Assembly: GCF_030766935.1 (NCBI RefSeq)
Contig: NZ_JASERL010000003.1
Coordinates: 186,001 to 250,000 of the forward strand
DNA: 64,000 nt
Source of the DNA: Streptomyces sp. KL109B
GTDB taxonomy: Bacteria > Actinomycetota > Actinomycetes > Streptomycetales > Streptomycetaceae
Reading direction: 5' to 3'
Part shown: positions 49,597 to 58,938 of the stretch, one piece after another
Layout of the letters: each line of letters begins with the position of its first letter
Position numbering within the stretch: position 1 is the first letter of the stretch
Notes under the pieces: generated by a model
What the model saw: the letters and a program-made list of their open reading frames with translations, nothing else
The model's database searches: none
What the model was told of the DNA's origin: nothing
Made by a program: the position numbers and the translations under genes

Positions 49597-50420
49597 ATGA
49601 CTCTACGTACACGGTTGCGCGCGGTTGACAATGCGAGTGGCGTGACCCAGATGGTCGCCGACCTCACCAAGGCATTGCGTACACAACAAGGCCTGTCCCC
49701 GGACCAGTTGGGAAAGCGCATCGGCTATACCGGGGCGGCCATCAGCGCCGTGGAGACGTGATGCTGGAGCAGTTGGAGGGTTCGATCGGGGCCGGGCTCG
49801 GGGTCTTCGACAAGGCACGCCGATATGTGCTGATGGAGAAGTACCCGCCGCAGTTCCAGGACTTCTCCCTGATGGAGGCGGAGGCGCTGACCCTGTCCTC
49901 GTACCAGACGTACGTGGTCGACGGGCTGTTCCAGACGCAGGAGTACGCGCGGGCGCTGATCGGCGGCGGCTTCCCGAAGCTGTCGGACGAGAAGGTGGAG
50001 GAGCTGGTCGAGGCGCGGATCGCCCGGCGCAAGCTCTTCGACCGGACGCCGACCGCGATGATCGAGCTGATCCTCGACGAGGCCGTACTGCGCCGCCCCT
50101 TCGGTGACTGGGCCGTGCAGCAAGGGCAGTTGCGCTCGCTCACCGAGGACGCTCAGCGGCACAATGTGAGTCTCCAGGTCATGCCGTTGGCGCGGGGAAC
50201 GCGCGGCAGTCACGCGGGCGCGCGCGGCGACATGATCCTCGTAGAGACCAAGGAGCACCAGCACGTGGTGTACATGGAGATCGAGGACGAGAGCTTCCTG
50301 GTAGCCGATCCCACCAAGGCGTCCCGGCTCGCGCACCGCTATGCGAAGATCCGCTCACAGGCTCTGAGCCCGGACGACTCCCTGAGCCTCATCGAGCGGT
50401 TGGCAGGAGAAGAACACTGA
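49597..50420 (+). pseudogene. XRE/DUF5753 regulator with frameshift in the HTH
   Basis: An intact protein would be about 280 residues: an N-terminal XRE HTH and the DUF5753 domain. Here the HTH frame starts at ATG 49597 (VADLTKALRTQQGLSPDQLG, then KRIGYTGAAISAVET) and stops at TGA 49759-49761. The DUF5753 part (LSSYQTYVVDGLFQTQEYAR, LILDEAVLRRPFGDW, LQVMPLARGTRGSH) is in the -1 frame, open from GTG 49758 to 50420. Relatives have roughly eight more residues after AVE. A short deletion, not a multiple of three, at about 49755-49765 explains both the frame change and the missing residues. The second part could be translated by coupling at GTGATG, so some product is possible, but a full-length regulator is not. 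Confidence 0.78.
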
Positions 50421-50608
50421 TGAACGGCGTCAGCACCCTGCGGTGGTTCAAGTCCAGCTACAGCAACGACAGCGGCGGCGACTGTGTCGAGGTCGCCGGC
50501 TGTCCGCAGGCGGTCCACGTCCGCGACTCCAAGGACGTCTCGCGGCCGGGGTTCGCCGTGGCGGGGGCGGCGTGGGACGCGTTCATCGCAGGGGTCGGGC
50601 GGGCCTAG
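50420..50608 (+). CDS. DUF397 domain-containing protein
   Basis: A 62-residue protein of a family almost confined to actinobacteria: LRWFKSSYSNDSGGDCVEVA, VHVRDSKDVSRPGFAVAG and AWDAFIAGVGR. DUF397 proteins are the usual partners of DUF5753 HTH regulators and act in development or antibiotic control in several streptomycetes. The ATG overlaps the upstream stop (TGATG at 50418-50422), so it depends on translation of the disrupted regulator gene. Confidence 0.93.
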   Translation: MNGVSTLRWFKSSYSNDSGGDCVEVAGCPQAVHVRDSKDVSRPGFAVAGAAWDAFIAGVGRA

Positions 50609-50753
50609 TCGCGCCCGCGGACAGGCCCCTGCTCGGAAACATGTCGCACTCTCACGTGTCAGTGCGACACTTTTCCGCTACCACACCACACCTCCGGGCG
50701 GTCGCCGCCGGCCCCCGCCCCTTCCGAGCAGCCGGCGCACCAGGCTGCACCGC

Positions 50754-51365
50754 ATGAAGGAAAAACGGCCGCACATCCCGAATCCGCCCGCACTCACCGC
50801 CGTTCATCGGGCCGTGGTGACCGCCATGGGCGACCACGGTCCGCTGCGTGTGCCGCGCACCGAGGTCGCCCGGCTGGCCGGGACCGACCGGCAGTTCCTG
50901 CTCCGGAACTGGCCCGACCGGCACAAGCTCCACCTGGCGGCGGTGAAGGGCGAGTTGCAGCGCCTGCTGCGCGTCGCGGCGGAACTGGCCGACTTCTCCG
51001 ACATGCCGCCCTCAGCATGTTTGGCCGTCCGGCAGATCGTGCGGGCGGCACGGCTCGTACGGGAGCACCCGGTGACAGCGGCCACCGCTCGTACAGAACC
51101 TGGGCTGCTGCACGCGGCGCTGCTCCAGGCACCTGGGCCGCTGCACAATATCGCCCTGAGCTGGATCACCGGAGGCCCTCTTGTTCAACAGGCGCGTGAG
51201 ACAAGGGATTTCGGAGCGCTGGCGCAGCTGATGTTCGCGGTGGCTCTGCCGTTCGCACTGACCCCCGGCAGCGGCGAGCGGGAGGCCCACAACGCACGGC
51301 TTGCCCGGCTCCTGCACACGTGCACCACCGGAACGGCCGTCTGCTCCCACTGCAACCTGACCTGA
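50754..51365 (+). CDS. TetR-like transcriptional regulator
   Basis: A 203-residue protein with a probable TetR-type N-terminal HTH (ALTAVHRAVVTAMGDHGPLR, VPRTEVARLAGTDRQFLLRN, WPDRHKLHLAAVK) and a helical C-terminus (VRQIVRAARLVREHPVTAAT; FGALAQLMFAVALPFALTPG). The last residues include CSHCNL. The HTH is less canonical than most TetR members. ATG at 50754 follows a weak site. No target operon is adjacent except convergent purA. Confidence 0.65.
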   Translation: MKEKRPHIPNPPALTAVHRAVVTAMGDHGPLRVPRTEVARLAGTDRQFLLRNWPDRHKLHLAAVKGELQRLLRVAAELADFSDMPPSACLAVRQIVRAARLVREHPVTAATARTEPGLLHAALLQAPGPLHNIALSWITGGPLVQQARETRDFGALAQLMFAVALPFALTPGSGEREAHNARLARLLHTCTTGTAVCSHCNLT

Positions 51366-51376
51366 CCTAGGCGAAC

Positions 51377-51416
51377 ACCGGTGCCCCGGCCCGCCGCAGC
51401 GGACCGGGGCACCGGT
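51377..51416. terminator. Bidirectional terminator between TetR-like gene and purA
   Basis: A perfect 13-bp stem, ACCGGTGCCCCGG (51377-51389) with CCGGGGCACCGGT (51404-51416), lying between two convergent genes. Confidence 0.88.
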
Positions 51417-51435
51417 CGTGATCCGGACTCGCTCC

Positions 51436-52719
51436 CTACAGGAAGGAGTTGACCTCGATCGTCTCGTCGCGGCCCGGGCCGACGCCGATGGCGGAGATCG
51501 GGGCGCCGGACATCTCCTCCAGCGCCTTCACGTACGCCTGCGCGTTCTTCGGGAGGTCCGCGAAGGTCTTGGCCTTCGTGATGTCCTCCGACCAGCCGGG
51601 CAGGTACTCGTAGATCGGCTTCGCGTGGTGGAAGTCGGTCTGGGAGTACGGGAGTTCCTCGACGCGCTTGCCGTCGATCTCGTACGCGACGCAGACCGGG
51701 ATCTGCTCCCAGCCGGTGAGCACGTCGAGCTTGGTGAGGAAGAAGTCCGTGAGGCCGTTGACGCGCGTCGCGTACCGGGCGATCACGGCGTCGAACCAGC
51801 CGCAGCGGCGGTCGCGGCCGGTGGTGACACCGCGCTCGCCGCCGATGGTGCGCAGCGCCTCGCCGTCCTCGTCGAACAGCTCGGTCGGGAACGGGCCCGC
51901 GCCGACCCGCGTCGTGTAGGCCTTGAGGATGCCGATGACGCGGCTGATCTTCGTCGGGCCCACGCCCGCACCCGTGCAGGCGCCGCCCGCGGTCGGGTTC
52001 GAGGAGGTGACGAAGGGGTACGTGCCGTGGTCGATGTCCAGGAGCGTGCCCTGGCCGCCCTCGAACAGGACGACCTTGTCGTCGTCGAGCGCGTCGTTGA
52101 TGACCAGGGTGGTGTCGGCGACGTAACCCTTGATCTTGTCGGCGTAGCCGAGCAGCTCCTCGACGACCTGCTGCGCCTCGATGGCGCGGCGGTTGTAGAG
52201 CTTCGTGAGGAGCTGGTTCTTGACCTCGAGGGCCGCCTCGACCTTCTGGGTGAGGATCGACTCGTCGTAGAGGTCCTGGACGCGGATGCCGACGCGGTTG
52301 ATCTTGTCCGCGTACGTCGGGCCGATGCCGCGCCCTGTCGTGCCGATCTTGCGCTTGCCGAGGAAGCGCTCGGTGACCTTGTCGACGGTCACGTTGTACG
52401 GCGTGATGATGTGCGCGTTGCCGCTGAGCAGGAGCTTGGACGTGTCGACGCCGCGCTCGTTCAGACCGCTCAGCTCGGAGAGCAGGACCGACGGGTCGAC
52501 GACGACACCGTTTCCAATGACCGGCGTGCAGTCCGGGGAGAGGATTCCGGAAGGGAGGAGGTGCAGCGCGTACTTCTGGTCGCCCACGACAACCGTGTGG
52601 CCGGCGTTGTTGCCGCCCTGGTAGCGCACTACATAGTCCACGGATCCACCGAGCAGGTCGGTGGCCTTTCCCTTGCCTTCGTCACCCCACTGAGCACCGA
52701 GCAGCACAAGTGCGGGCAC
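51436..52719 (-). CDS. purA: Adenylosuccinate synthetase
   Basis: A 427-residue enzyme forming adenylosuccinate from IMP, aspartate and GTP, the first committed AMP step. The GTP/IMP loop is [20 protein letters not shown] at the N-terminus, with [20 protein letters not shown]. Further signatures are [40 protein letters not shown], and [17 protein letters not shown]. The C-terminal [11 protein letters not shown] is also present. Full length, start GTG at 52719. A hairpin in the leader (52822-52849) may matter for its expression. Confidence 0.98.
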   Translation of the reverse strand: MPALVLLGAQWGDEGKGKATDLLGGSVDYVVRYQGGNNAGHTVVVGDQKYALHLLPSGILSPDCTPVIGNGVVVDPSVLLSELSGLNERGVDTSKLLLSGNAHIITPYNVTVDKVTERFLGKRKIGTTGRGIGPTYADKINRVGIRVQDLYDESILTQKVEAALEVKNQLLTKLYNRRAIEAQQVVEELLGYADKIKGYVADTTLVINDALDDDKVVLFEGGQGTLLDIDHGTYPFVTSSNPTAGGACTGAGVGPTKISRVIGILKAYTTRVGAGPFPTELFDEDGEALRTIGGERGVTTGRDRRCGWFDAVIARYATRVNGLTDFFLTKLDVLTGWEQIPVCVAYEIDGKRVEELPYSQTDFHHAKPIYEYLPGWSEDITKAKTFADLPKNAQAYVKALEEMSGAPISAIGVGPGRDETIEVNSFL

Positions 52720-52821
52720 AGGCGTACACCCCTTCCGGGCGGGGCATGTCCAAGGTCAGGGGCCGTGGCCGCGGCGGTGCGGCGTGCCTTCGTAAGCCTT
52801 GGGGTGCCCCGGAATAGACGA

Positions 52822-52849
52822 AGCCCCTGGCGCAATAGCGCAAGGGGCT
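52822..52849 (-). promoter_or_regulatory. Hairpin in the purA leader / divergent promoter region
   Basis: AGCCCCTGGCGC-AATA-GCGCAAGGGGCT forms a near-perfect 12-bp stem (one mismatch) about 100 bp upstream of purA and 40 bp upstream of the divergent gene. It could be a terminator, attenuator or operator; no known riboswitch class is recognised. Confidence 0.55.
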
Positions 52850-52891
52850 CTTGCACAAAGATGCTACCCGAGGAAGCGAGGCAAGGCCGAG

Positions 52892-53743
52892 GTGGCGGCT
52901 TTGGACCATCCATCTGACCGTGCGGACGACGCGAGCTCAGGCCTTTCACGGCAGCTGTTGGTGATCGTCGATCCGGTCGCGATGCGCGCCGACGGGGAGT
53001 CCGTACGCATCGCCAAGGACGTGTTGTGCGCGGGCTCTGCGGCGAAGGTGTGCCTGCCGGAAGGACCCGCCGAATTTTCGAAAGCCCTGGCCAAACGGGG
53101 TGCGCGGCGGCCCGTGGTGGTCGGCGACGACCGGGCGCTGCTGCGGACGGTGTCGCTGCTGCACCGGGAGCGGGAGCTGTCGGACGCGGTGTTCTCCGTG
53201 GTGCCGGTGGGGGCGGCGGTGTCGCTGGCGCGCTCGCTGGGGGTGCCGGGCTCGGCCGTGGACGCGGCGCGGGCGGTGCTCGACGGGGCGCCGCGGCGGC
53301 TGGACCTGCTGGTGGACGACAGCGACGGCGTGGTGCTTGGCGGCCTGTCCATTCCGCCGGCCGCGGCCGCCTCATCCGCCTCGGCGGAGGGTGGGCGGGG
53401 CTGGTGGCGTACGTGCGGGTCCCTCGTACGGAATCTCGCGGGGCGGGGGGCCGAAGGGGGCGACGAGGCGGTGGGGGCGCGGCTGCGGATCGAGGCGGAC
53501 GGGGTGACGCTCGTCGATCTGGACCAGGTGGTGCGGGGGGTGACGGTGACGCCGGAGGGCGGGCTCGCGCGGGTGGAGGTGCGGCGGACCGCGGCGGCGC
53601 CGGTGTCCGTGCGGGCGCATACGGTCACGGTGGCCGGGGCGGATTTCCGGTATCGGGCGGATCAGGTGGCGATCGGGGGGCCGGTGCGGAGGAGGACGTG
53701 GTCCGTACGGGCCACTGCGTGGGGCTTGGTGCTGCCCCGTTGA
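52892..53743 (+). CDS. Diacylglycerol-kinase-like protein
   Basis: A 283-residue cytoplasmic protein annotated in streptomycetes as a diacylglycerol kinase catalytic domain relative. Visible blocks are QLLVIVDPVAMRADGESVRI, AAKVCLPEGPAEFSKALAKR, PVVVGDDRALLRTVSLLHRE, VPVGAAVSLARSLGVPGS, and the C-terminal beta domain RLRIEADGVTLVDLDQVVRG. The second half also has GGLARVEVRRTAAAPVSVRA. The GGDGT motif of active lipid kinases appears as VGDDRALL, so activity is doubtful. The start is GTG at 52892; earlier starts cannot be excluded. Divergent from purA. Confidence 0.75.
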   Translation: MAALDHPSDRADDASSGLSRQLLVIVDPVAMRADGESVRIAKDVLCAGSAAKVCLPEGPAEFSKALAKRGARRPVVVGDDRALLRTVSLLHRERELSDAVFSVVPVGAAVSLARSLGVPGSAVDAARAVLDGAPRRLDLLVDDSDGVVLGGLSIPPAAAASSASAEGGRGWWRTCGSLVRNLAGRGAEGGDEAVGARLRIEADGVTLVDLDQVVRGVTVTPEGGLARVEVRRTAAAPVSVRAHTVTVAGADFRYRADQVAIGGPVRRRTWSVRATAWGLVLPR

Positions 53744-53764
53744 CCTGCGACGTGGTTGCGGTCT

Positions 53765-53816
53765 CGGGGCTCTGCCCCGGACCCCGCCGGCTCTCGTCCG
53801 ACGGCGGGGCTTGATG
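53765..53816. repeat. Dispersed GC element (variant seen inside the BTAD gene)
   Basis: CGGGGCTCTGCCCCGG, ACCCCGCCGGCTCTCGTCC, GACGGCGGGGCTTGATG. It matches 7254-7305 at 49 of 52 positions and lies between convergent genes. Confidence 0.9.
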
Positions 53817-53839
53817 GGCCGGAACCGGGCTGGCCAGGG

Positions 53840-54352
53840 TTAGTCAAGGCCCAGCGTTTTGCGGTGTTCGCGCCAGCGTTCGATGAGGTCGGCCAGTTCG
53901 ACCTGGACGAACTCGAAGAACGCGAGGGTTTCCGCGATGCGGCGGCCCGGCGGGGTGTCGGGGCCGAGGCTTTCGACGCCCTCGCGCAGCGAGTCCTCCC
54001 AGCGCTTCAGGACGTTGTCGCGGCTGCCCAGCGCCTCGTACCACTGATTGCTGTGCACCCGGAAGAGGTCGCGCCGCGTGCCGGGCTCGCGTTCGCGGGT
54101 GACCATGTGCTGCTGCGTGAGGTAGCGGACCGCGCCGGAGATCGCCGCCGGGCTGACCTGGAGCTGCTTGCCGAGTTCGGCGGAGGTGAGGGCGCCGGAG
54201 TCGGAGGCGAGGAGCGCCGCGAAGACGCGGGAGGGCATCCGGGTCATGCCGGCCTCGACGAGCTGGGCCGCGAAGCGTTCGACGAAACGGGAGCGGGCGT
54301 CCTCGCTCGCCTGCGCCCCGCCCTCGTCCGTGCTGCTGCCCTGCGTGCTCAT
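53840..54352 (-). CDS. MarR/GbsR-type regulator of the ABC exporter
   Basis: A 170-residue regulator. The winged helix (about 25-105) has VERFAAQLVEAGMTRMPSRV, ALTSAELGKQLQVSPAAISG, AVRYLTQQHMVTREREPGTR and the wing RRDLFRVHSNQWYEALG. The C-terminal dimer helix is long (FFEFVQVELADLIERWREHR). Divergent from an ABC exporter pair with a perfect palindrome between them (54407-54426), so it most likely represses that operon and is relieved by a substrate drug. Confidence 0.92.
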   Translation of the reverse strand: MSTQGSSTDEGGAQASEDARSRFVERFAAQLVEAGMTRMPSRVFAALLASDSGALTSAELGKQLQVSPAAISGAVRYLTQQHMVTREREPGTRRDLFRVHSNQWYEALGSRDNVLKRWEDSLREGVESLGPDTPPGRRIAETLAFFEFVQVELADLIERWREHRKTLGLD

Positions 54353-54406
54353 GTCCCGATCATCTCCCCATGCCCGACCTGCGAGGCCAGTTTATACGCT
54401 TCCTTA

Positions 54407-54426
54407 ACTTCACAACTTTGTGAAGT
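54407..54426. promoter_or_regulatory. Palindromic operator between marR-type and ABC genes
   Basis: ACTTCACAACTTTGTGAAGT is a perfect 9-2-9 palindrome in the AT-rich intergenic region, 18 bp upstream of the ABC gene ATG. A half-site-like CTTCAAAA follows at 54434. Spacing and position fit a regulator operator that covers the exporter promoter. Confidence 0.8.
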
Positions 54427-54444
54427 GCGCGTAGCTTCAAAATC

Positions 54445-55368
54445 ATGACGAAGGCAATCACGGTCTCCGGACTGCACAAGTCGTTCGGCAGGACCCACGC
54501 GCTCGACGGTCTCGACCTGGATGTCGAGGCCGGAGAAGTGCACGGATTCCTCGGCCCGAACGGAGCGGGGAAGTCCACCACCATCCGCGTCCTGCTCGGC
54601 CTGCTGCGCGCCGACTCCGGCGCCGTGCAGCTGCTCGGCCGCGACCCCTGGGCCGACGCCGTGGAGCTGCACCGCAAGGTCGCGTACGTACCCGGTGATG
54701 TGACGCTGTGGCGCAACCTCAGCGGCGGCGAGGTCATCGACCTCTACGGCCGCCTTCGCGGCGGCCTCGACAAGAAGCGCAAGGCCGAGCTCATCGAGCG
54801 CTTCGAACTCGACCCGACCAAAAAGGGCCGCACGTACTCCAAGGGGAACCGGCAGAAGGTCGCGCTCGTCGCCGCCTTCGCCGCCACCGACATCGACGTC
54901 CTCATCCTCGACGAGCCGACGTCCGGGCTCGATCCGCTGATGGAGGACGTCTTCCAGTCGTACGTCGAGGCCGCCGTGCGCGAGCACGGTCAGACGGTGC
55001 TGCTGTCCTCGCACATCCTCAGCGAGGTCGAGGAGCTGTGTGACCGGGTCAGCATCATCCGCAAGGGCGTGACCGTGGAGAGCGGTTCGCTGGCCGAGCT
55101 GCGGCACCTGACACGGACCAGTGTCACCGCCGAACTCGCGGGCGTGCCAGGTGAGTTGGAGAACCTTCCCGGCGTGCACGACCTCGACGTACAAGGGAAG
55201 CGGGTCAGGCTCCAGGTCGACACCGACAAGCTCGACGCCGTGCTGCGCTCGCTCACCGACTCCGGCGTGCGCTCGCTGACCAGCACTCCGCCCACCCTGG
55301 AAGAGCTGTTCATGCGGCACTACCAGGAGGACGTGCGCAGCGACGAGAAGGAAGCGGTGTCGCGATGA
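54445..55368 (+). CDS. ABC transporter ATP-binding protein (drug-export type)
   Basis: A 307-residue ATPase of the DrrA-like exporter group. Walker [12 protein letters not shown] (about 38-48), Q-loop region [20 protein letters not shown], signature-like [15 protein letters not shown] (replacing LSGGQ), Walker [14 protein letters not shown], and the H loop [17 protein letters not shown]. The C-terminal extension (about 215-305) is typical of this group ([20 protein letters not shown]). It overlaps the permease gene by 4 bp (ATGA at 55365-55368). Confidence 0.94.
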   Translation: MTKAITVSGLHKSFGRTHALDGLDLDVEAGEVHGFLGPNGAGKSTTIRVLLGLLRADSGAVQLLGRDPWADAVELHRKVAYVPGDVTLWRNLSGGEVIDLYGRLRGGLDKKRKAELIERFELDPTKKGRTYSKGNRQKVALVAAFAATDIDVLILDEPTSGLDPLMEDVFQSYVEAAVREHGQTVLLSSHILSEVEELCDRVSIIRKGVTVESGSLAELRHLTRTSVTAELAGVPGELENLPGVHDLDVQGKRVRLQVDTDKLDAVLRSLTDSGVRSLTSTPPTLEELFMRHYQEDVRSDEKEAVSR

Positions 55369-56981
55369 CCACCCTCGTGAGCGACGGACGCTACGTGTCG
55401 CGGTCCGGCGGGGCGCGGCACCTCGCGGGCACCGGGACGCTGCTGAGGCTCGCGCTGCGGCGCGACCGCGTGATGATGCCCGTATGGATCGCCGTCACCG
55501 CCATGATGGTCGTGTCGATGCCGAACACGCTGAACAGCGTGTGGCCGACGGCCGCCGAGCGGGCCGACATCGCCGCCTCCATGAACACCAACAGCTCGAT
55601 GCGCGCCATGTACGGGCCGGTCTTCGGGGACTCGCTCGGCGCGCTCACGGCGTGGCGCGGGGGCACGTTCGCCGCGATCTTCGCGGCGATCATGAGCCTG
55701 CTCATCGTCGTACGGCACACCCGTGACGAGGAGGAGAGCGGGCGCCAGGAGATGGTGTCGTCGGCAATGGTGGGGCGGCGCGCGCCGCTGACCTCCGCGC
55801 TGCTCGCGGCCCTCCTCGCCAACGTCGTGCTCGCGCTGATCGTCGCGGGCGGGCTCGCAGGACAGGGCGGGGCGGGTGCGCTCGCGCTCGGCGTGGCCAT
55901 CGGCGGCTGCGGGATGGTGTTCGCGACGATGGCGGCGATCGTCGCCCAGTTCACGGAGAGCGCGCGGCTCGCGCGCGGCGCGACGTCGGCGGTGCTCGGC
56001 ATCGCCTTCGTGCTGCGCGCGGCGGGCGACTCCGGTACGAACGACGGCTCGTCGCCGCTGACGTGGATCTCGCCGATCGGCTGGGTGGAGAACACCCGGG
56101 CCTTCGCCGACGAACGCTGGTGGGTCCTCGGGCTGCTGCTCGCCGCCATCGTGCTCCAGGGCGTGATCGGCTACGAGCTGGCCGGGCGGCGCGACATCGG
56201 CATGAGCTTCCTGCCGACCCGCCCAGGCCCGGCCGACGGACGCCTTGGCACGGCCGGTTCGCTGGCCTGGCGGCTGCAGCGGGGCAGCGTGATCGGCTGG
56301 TCGATCGGGTTCCTCGCGGCCGGGGTCGTCTTCGGCGGGATGACGGAGGGCGCGGCCGATCTGGTCGGCGACAGCCGGAACACCATGGAGATCATCGAGC
56401 GGATGGGCGGCCAGTCCGGCATCACCGACGCCTTCCTCGCCACGATGGTCGGCATGCTGGGGATGGTCGCGGCCCTCTACATCGTGCAGGCCGTGCTCCG
56501 GCTCAGCGGCGAGGAGACGTCGCAGCGCGCCGAACCGATCCTCGCGAACGCGGTCGGCCGCGTCGCCTGGGCGGGCGGCCACCTGGTGATCGCCTTCGCG
56601 GGCGCGGCACTCATCATGCTGCTCGGCGGCATCGGCCTCGCGGTCGGCTACGGCCACGAGTTCGGCGCGATCGTCGCCGCCTGCCTGGTCCAGCTCGCCG
56701 CGATCTGGACGCTCGGCGGCGTGGCCGTCCTCCTGTACGGGCTGCTGCCGCGCGCCGCCGCGGCGGCGTGGGCGGCGGCGGGCGCGGCGCTGCTCATCGG
56801 CTGGATCGGCCCGGCGCTCAAGCTGCCGCAGGCCGTCATGGACATCTCTCCCTTCGGACATCTGCCGAAGCTGCCGGGTGGGGAGATGGCGTGGGGGCCG
56901 GTTCTGGTGGAGGTGGTGCTCGCGGTGGTGTTCGTGGGCGTGGGTCTTGTGGGGCTGCGGAGGCGGGACATGGCGAACTGA
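55365..56981 (+). CDS. ABC transporter permease (polyketide exporter type)
   Basis: A 538-residue polytopic protein of the TnrB3/Actinobacterial 'exporter of polyketide antibiotics' type. About twelve helices in two halves ([99 protein letters not shown]). The loops contain [20 protein letters not shown]. Together with the preceding ATPase it should export hydrophobic drugs. It has no accessory domain and ends 54 bp before a convergent gene. Confidence 0.92.
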   Translation: MTTLVSDGRYVSRSGGARHLAGTGTLLRLALRRDRVMMPVWIAVTAMMVVSMPNTLNSVWPTAAERADIAASMNTNSSMRAMYGPVFGDSLGALTAWRGGTFAAIFAAIMSLLIVVRHTRDEEESGRQEMVSSAMVGRRAPLTSALLAALLANVVLALIVAGGLAGQGGAGALALGVAIGGCGMVFATMAAIVAQFTESARLARGATSAVLGIAFVLRAAGDSGTNDGSSPLTWISPIGWVENTRAFADERWWVLGLLLAAIVLQGVIGYELAGRRDIGMSFLPTRPGPADGRLGTAGSLAWRLQRGSVIGWSIGFLAAGVVFGGMTEGAADLVGDSRNTMEIIERMGGQSGITDAFLATMVGMLGMVAALYIVQAVLRLSGEETSQRAEPILANAVGRVAWAGGHLVIAFAGAALIMLLGGIGLAVGYGHEFGAIVAACLVQLAAIWTLGGVAVLLYGLLPRAAAAAWAAAGAALLIGWIGPALKLPQAVMDISPFGHLPKLPGGEMAWGPVLVEVVLAVVFVGVGLVGLRRRDMAN

Positions 56982-57007
56982 GCGTTGTACGGCGTTCGTC
57001 GGGGGCT

Positions 57008-57024
57008 CCGCCGGGATCCGGCGG
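57008..57024. terminator. Bidirectional hairpin between exporter and Uma2 gene
   Basis: CCGCCGG-GAT-CCGGCGG, a perfect 7-bp stem with flanking GGGGC/GCTCC, in the 54-bp convergent gap. Confidence 0.7.
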
Positions 57025-57035
57025 GGCTCCGCGCG

Positions 57036-57641
57036 TCAGCTCACGTAACGCTTCAGTTCCCCGGTGTCGAGATCGAACCCGACGGGATCGGGCAACCGGA
57101 CCCGCACGCCGAACAGCACCCGGTGCGCGTCCCGGTAGCCGCCGCCCTCCGGATCCGGGTCGCTGTGCACGGTCACCGAGGAGTCGTCCCGGTCGATCAG
57201 CAAATACACCGGGATACCGGCCTCCGCGTAGGCCTGCGGCTTCTCCACCCGGTCACGGGCATGAGTGTCGGAGTCGTACGACGTGATCTCGACCGCCATC
57301 AGGATGCCCTCGGCCTCCGCCCAGTCCTTCAGAGTGTCGATGAAGTGCCCGATCGGCGCGAGCACGGCGTCCGGCCGTGCACGCCCCTTGCGGTACGCCT
57401 CGGCCTTGATGCCCTGCACCGGATTGAGATCGAGCTCCGGCCTCGCCTGCATGCACTGCCGGATCAGCCACATGATGGCCGCGCCGTGCTTTCCGTCGGT
57501 CATCTTCTTGGCTCCGATCCGTCCCCCGATGAACTCCAGCCGGACGGTGTCGGACTCCTTGGCGGCGAAGTCCGAGATCGCCTCGAACTCCTCCACCGTC
57601 ATCTGAGCCGCGTGCGAGGTGCGCTCTGCCATAACCGTCAT
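57036..57641 (-). CDS. Uma2 family (DUF820) endonuclease-like protein
   Basis: A 201-residue protein of the PD-(D/E)XK-like Uma2 family. It has the N-terminal MTVEEFEAISDFAAKESDTV, GGRIGAKKMTDGKHGAAIMW, ARPDAVLAPIGHFIDTL with the catalytic Asp, and ILMAVEITSYDSDTHARDRV followed by EKPQAYAEAGIPVYLLIDRD, which carries the ExS-K motif. Putative Mg-dependent nuclease; biological role unknown. Streptomycetes carry many copies. The ribosome binding site AGGAGG precedes the ATG at 57641. Confidence 0.93.
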   Translation of the reverse strand: MTVMAERTSHAAQMTVEEFEAISDFAAKESDTVRLEFIGGRIGAKKMTDGKHGAAIMWLIRQCMQARPELDLNPVQGIKAEAYRKGRARPDAVLAPIGHFIDTLKDWAEAEGILMAVEITSYDSDTHARDRVEKPQAYAEAGIPVYLLIDRDDSSVTVHSDPDPEGGGYRDAHRVLFGVRVRLPDPVGFDLDTGELKRYVS

Positions 57642-57704
57642 CGTGCCCTCCTTTCCAGGCGGGCACCACTGTGACCGGGCGGGTGGGCGCGCGCCGCAGT
57701 AACG

Positions 57705-58919
57705 TCACAGCTCGACGTCGAGCCCCTCAAGCCCCCGGATCACGAAGTTCGGCTTGCGGTCCGGCTTCGACGCGAGGCGCAGCGTAGGCGCCTGCGTGAG
57801 CAACGCCCGCATGGATGCCGCGAGTTCGACGCGGGCGAGTGGGGCGCCGATACAGTAGTGGATGCCGGCCGAGAAGGAGATGTGGGGGTTGTCGGGGCGG
57901 GTCAGGTCGAGGCGGTCGGGTGTCTCGAACACCGTCGGGTCGTGGTTCGCGGAGCCGAAGAGGAGGGCGACCTCCGAGCCGACGGGGAGGGTCACTCCCG
58001 CCACCTCGGTCTCTTCCAGCACCCAGCGTTCGAAGAGCTGGAGCGGGGTGTCGTAGCGCATGAGTTCCTCGACGGCGGACGGTACGAGGCCGTGGTCGGC
58101 GCGCAGCGCCGCCAGCTGCTCGGGGTGCTGGAACAGCGCCCACCAGCCGTTCACGGTCGCGTTCACCGTGGCCTCGTGACCGGCGTTGAGGAGCAGCACG
58201 CACGTTGAGATCATTTCCTGCTCGGTGAGACGGCTGCCGTCCTCGTCATCGTGGGCGGCGATCAGGCCCGAGATCAGGTCGTCACCGGGACGAACACGGC
58301 GGGCGGCGATCAACTCCCGTAGGAAATCGGTGAATTCGCGGGACGCGGCGACCGCCGCGCGCGCCGTCTCCTCCGAAGGGTTCAGCTCGTACATTCCGCA
58401 GATCGCCGCCGACCAGGGGCGAAGGGGCGCCCGGTCGGACTCGGGGATGCCGAGCATCTCCGCGATGACCGCTACGGGGAGCGGCTCGGCGACCGCCGTC
58501 AGCAGGTCGCCGCCGCCGTCCGCGACGAGGCCCGCCACCAGTTCGTTCGCCAACTTCTCCACGTACGGCTGGAGCCCGCGCACCGTGCCCGGCGTGAACG
58601 CCTTCGAGACCAGGCGGCGGATGCGGGTGTGGTCCGGGGGTTCGAGGTCGAGCATGCCGTGGTCGTTGAGGGTGTGGAACGGCTCGTGCTCGGGCGGCGG
58701 GGCGGTGCGGCCGAAGTCCTCGTGGGCGTACCGGTGTTGGTAGGTGCGGCCGAGGCGGCGGTCGCGAAGGAGGGCCGATACGTCGGCGTGGTGCGGGATC
58801 AGGTACTGGTTCGAGGGCTCGTACCAGTGCACCCGGCCCGCCTCGCGCAGGGCGGCGTAGGCGGGGTACGGGTCGGCGACGAAGGCCGGTGACCAGGGGT
58901 CGAAGGCGGCGACATCCAT
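57705..58919 (-). CDS. Cytochrome P450
   Basis: A 404-residue soluble bacterial P450. I-helix oxygen-activation motif LLNAGHEATVN, ExxR in AVEELMRYDTP (Glu-Glu-Leu-Met-Arg), and the haem loop FSAGIHYCIGAPLAR with Cys356. All essential residues are present. It resembles CYP105/107-like monooxygenases, but family assignment is not possible by eye. No ferredoxin or reductase gene is adjacent, so it must use redox partners from elsewhere. It stands alone between the Uma2 gene and the two-component regulator. Confidence 0.96.
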   Translation of the reverse strand: MDVAAFDPWSPAFVADPYPAYAALREAGRVHWYEPSNQYLIPHHADVSALLRDRRLGRTYQHRYAHEDFGRTAPPPEHEPFHTLNDHGMLDLEPPDHTRIRRLVSKAFTPGTVRGLQPYVEKLANELVAGLVADGGGDLLTAVAEPLPVAVIAEMLGIPESDRAPLRPWSAAICGMYELNPSEETARAAVAASREFTDFLRELIAARRVRPGDDLISGLIAAHDDEDGSRLTEQEMISTCVLLLNAGHEATVNATVNGWWALFQHPEQLAALRADHGLVPSAVEELMRYDTPLQLFERWVLEETEVAGVTLPVGSEVALLFGSANHDPTVFETPDRLDLTRPDNPHISFSAGIHYCIGAPLARVELAASMRALLTQAPTLRLASKPDRKPNFVIRGLEGLDVEL

Positions 58920-58938
58920 GCCGGGACGTTAGTCCGGG

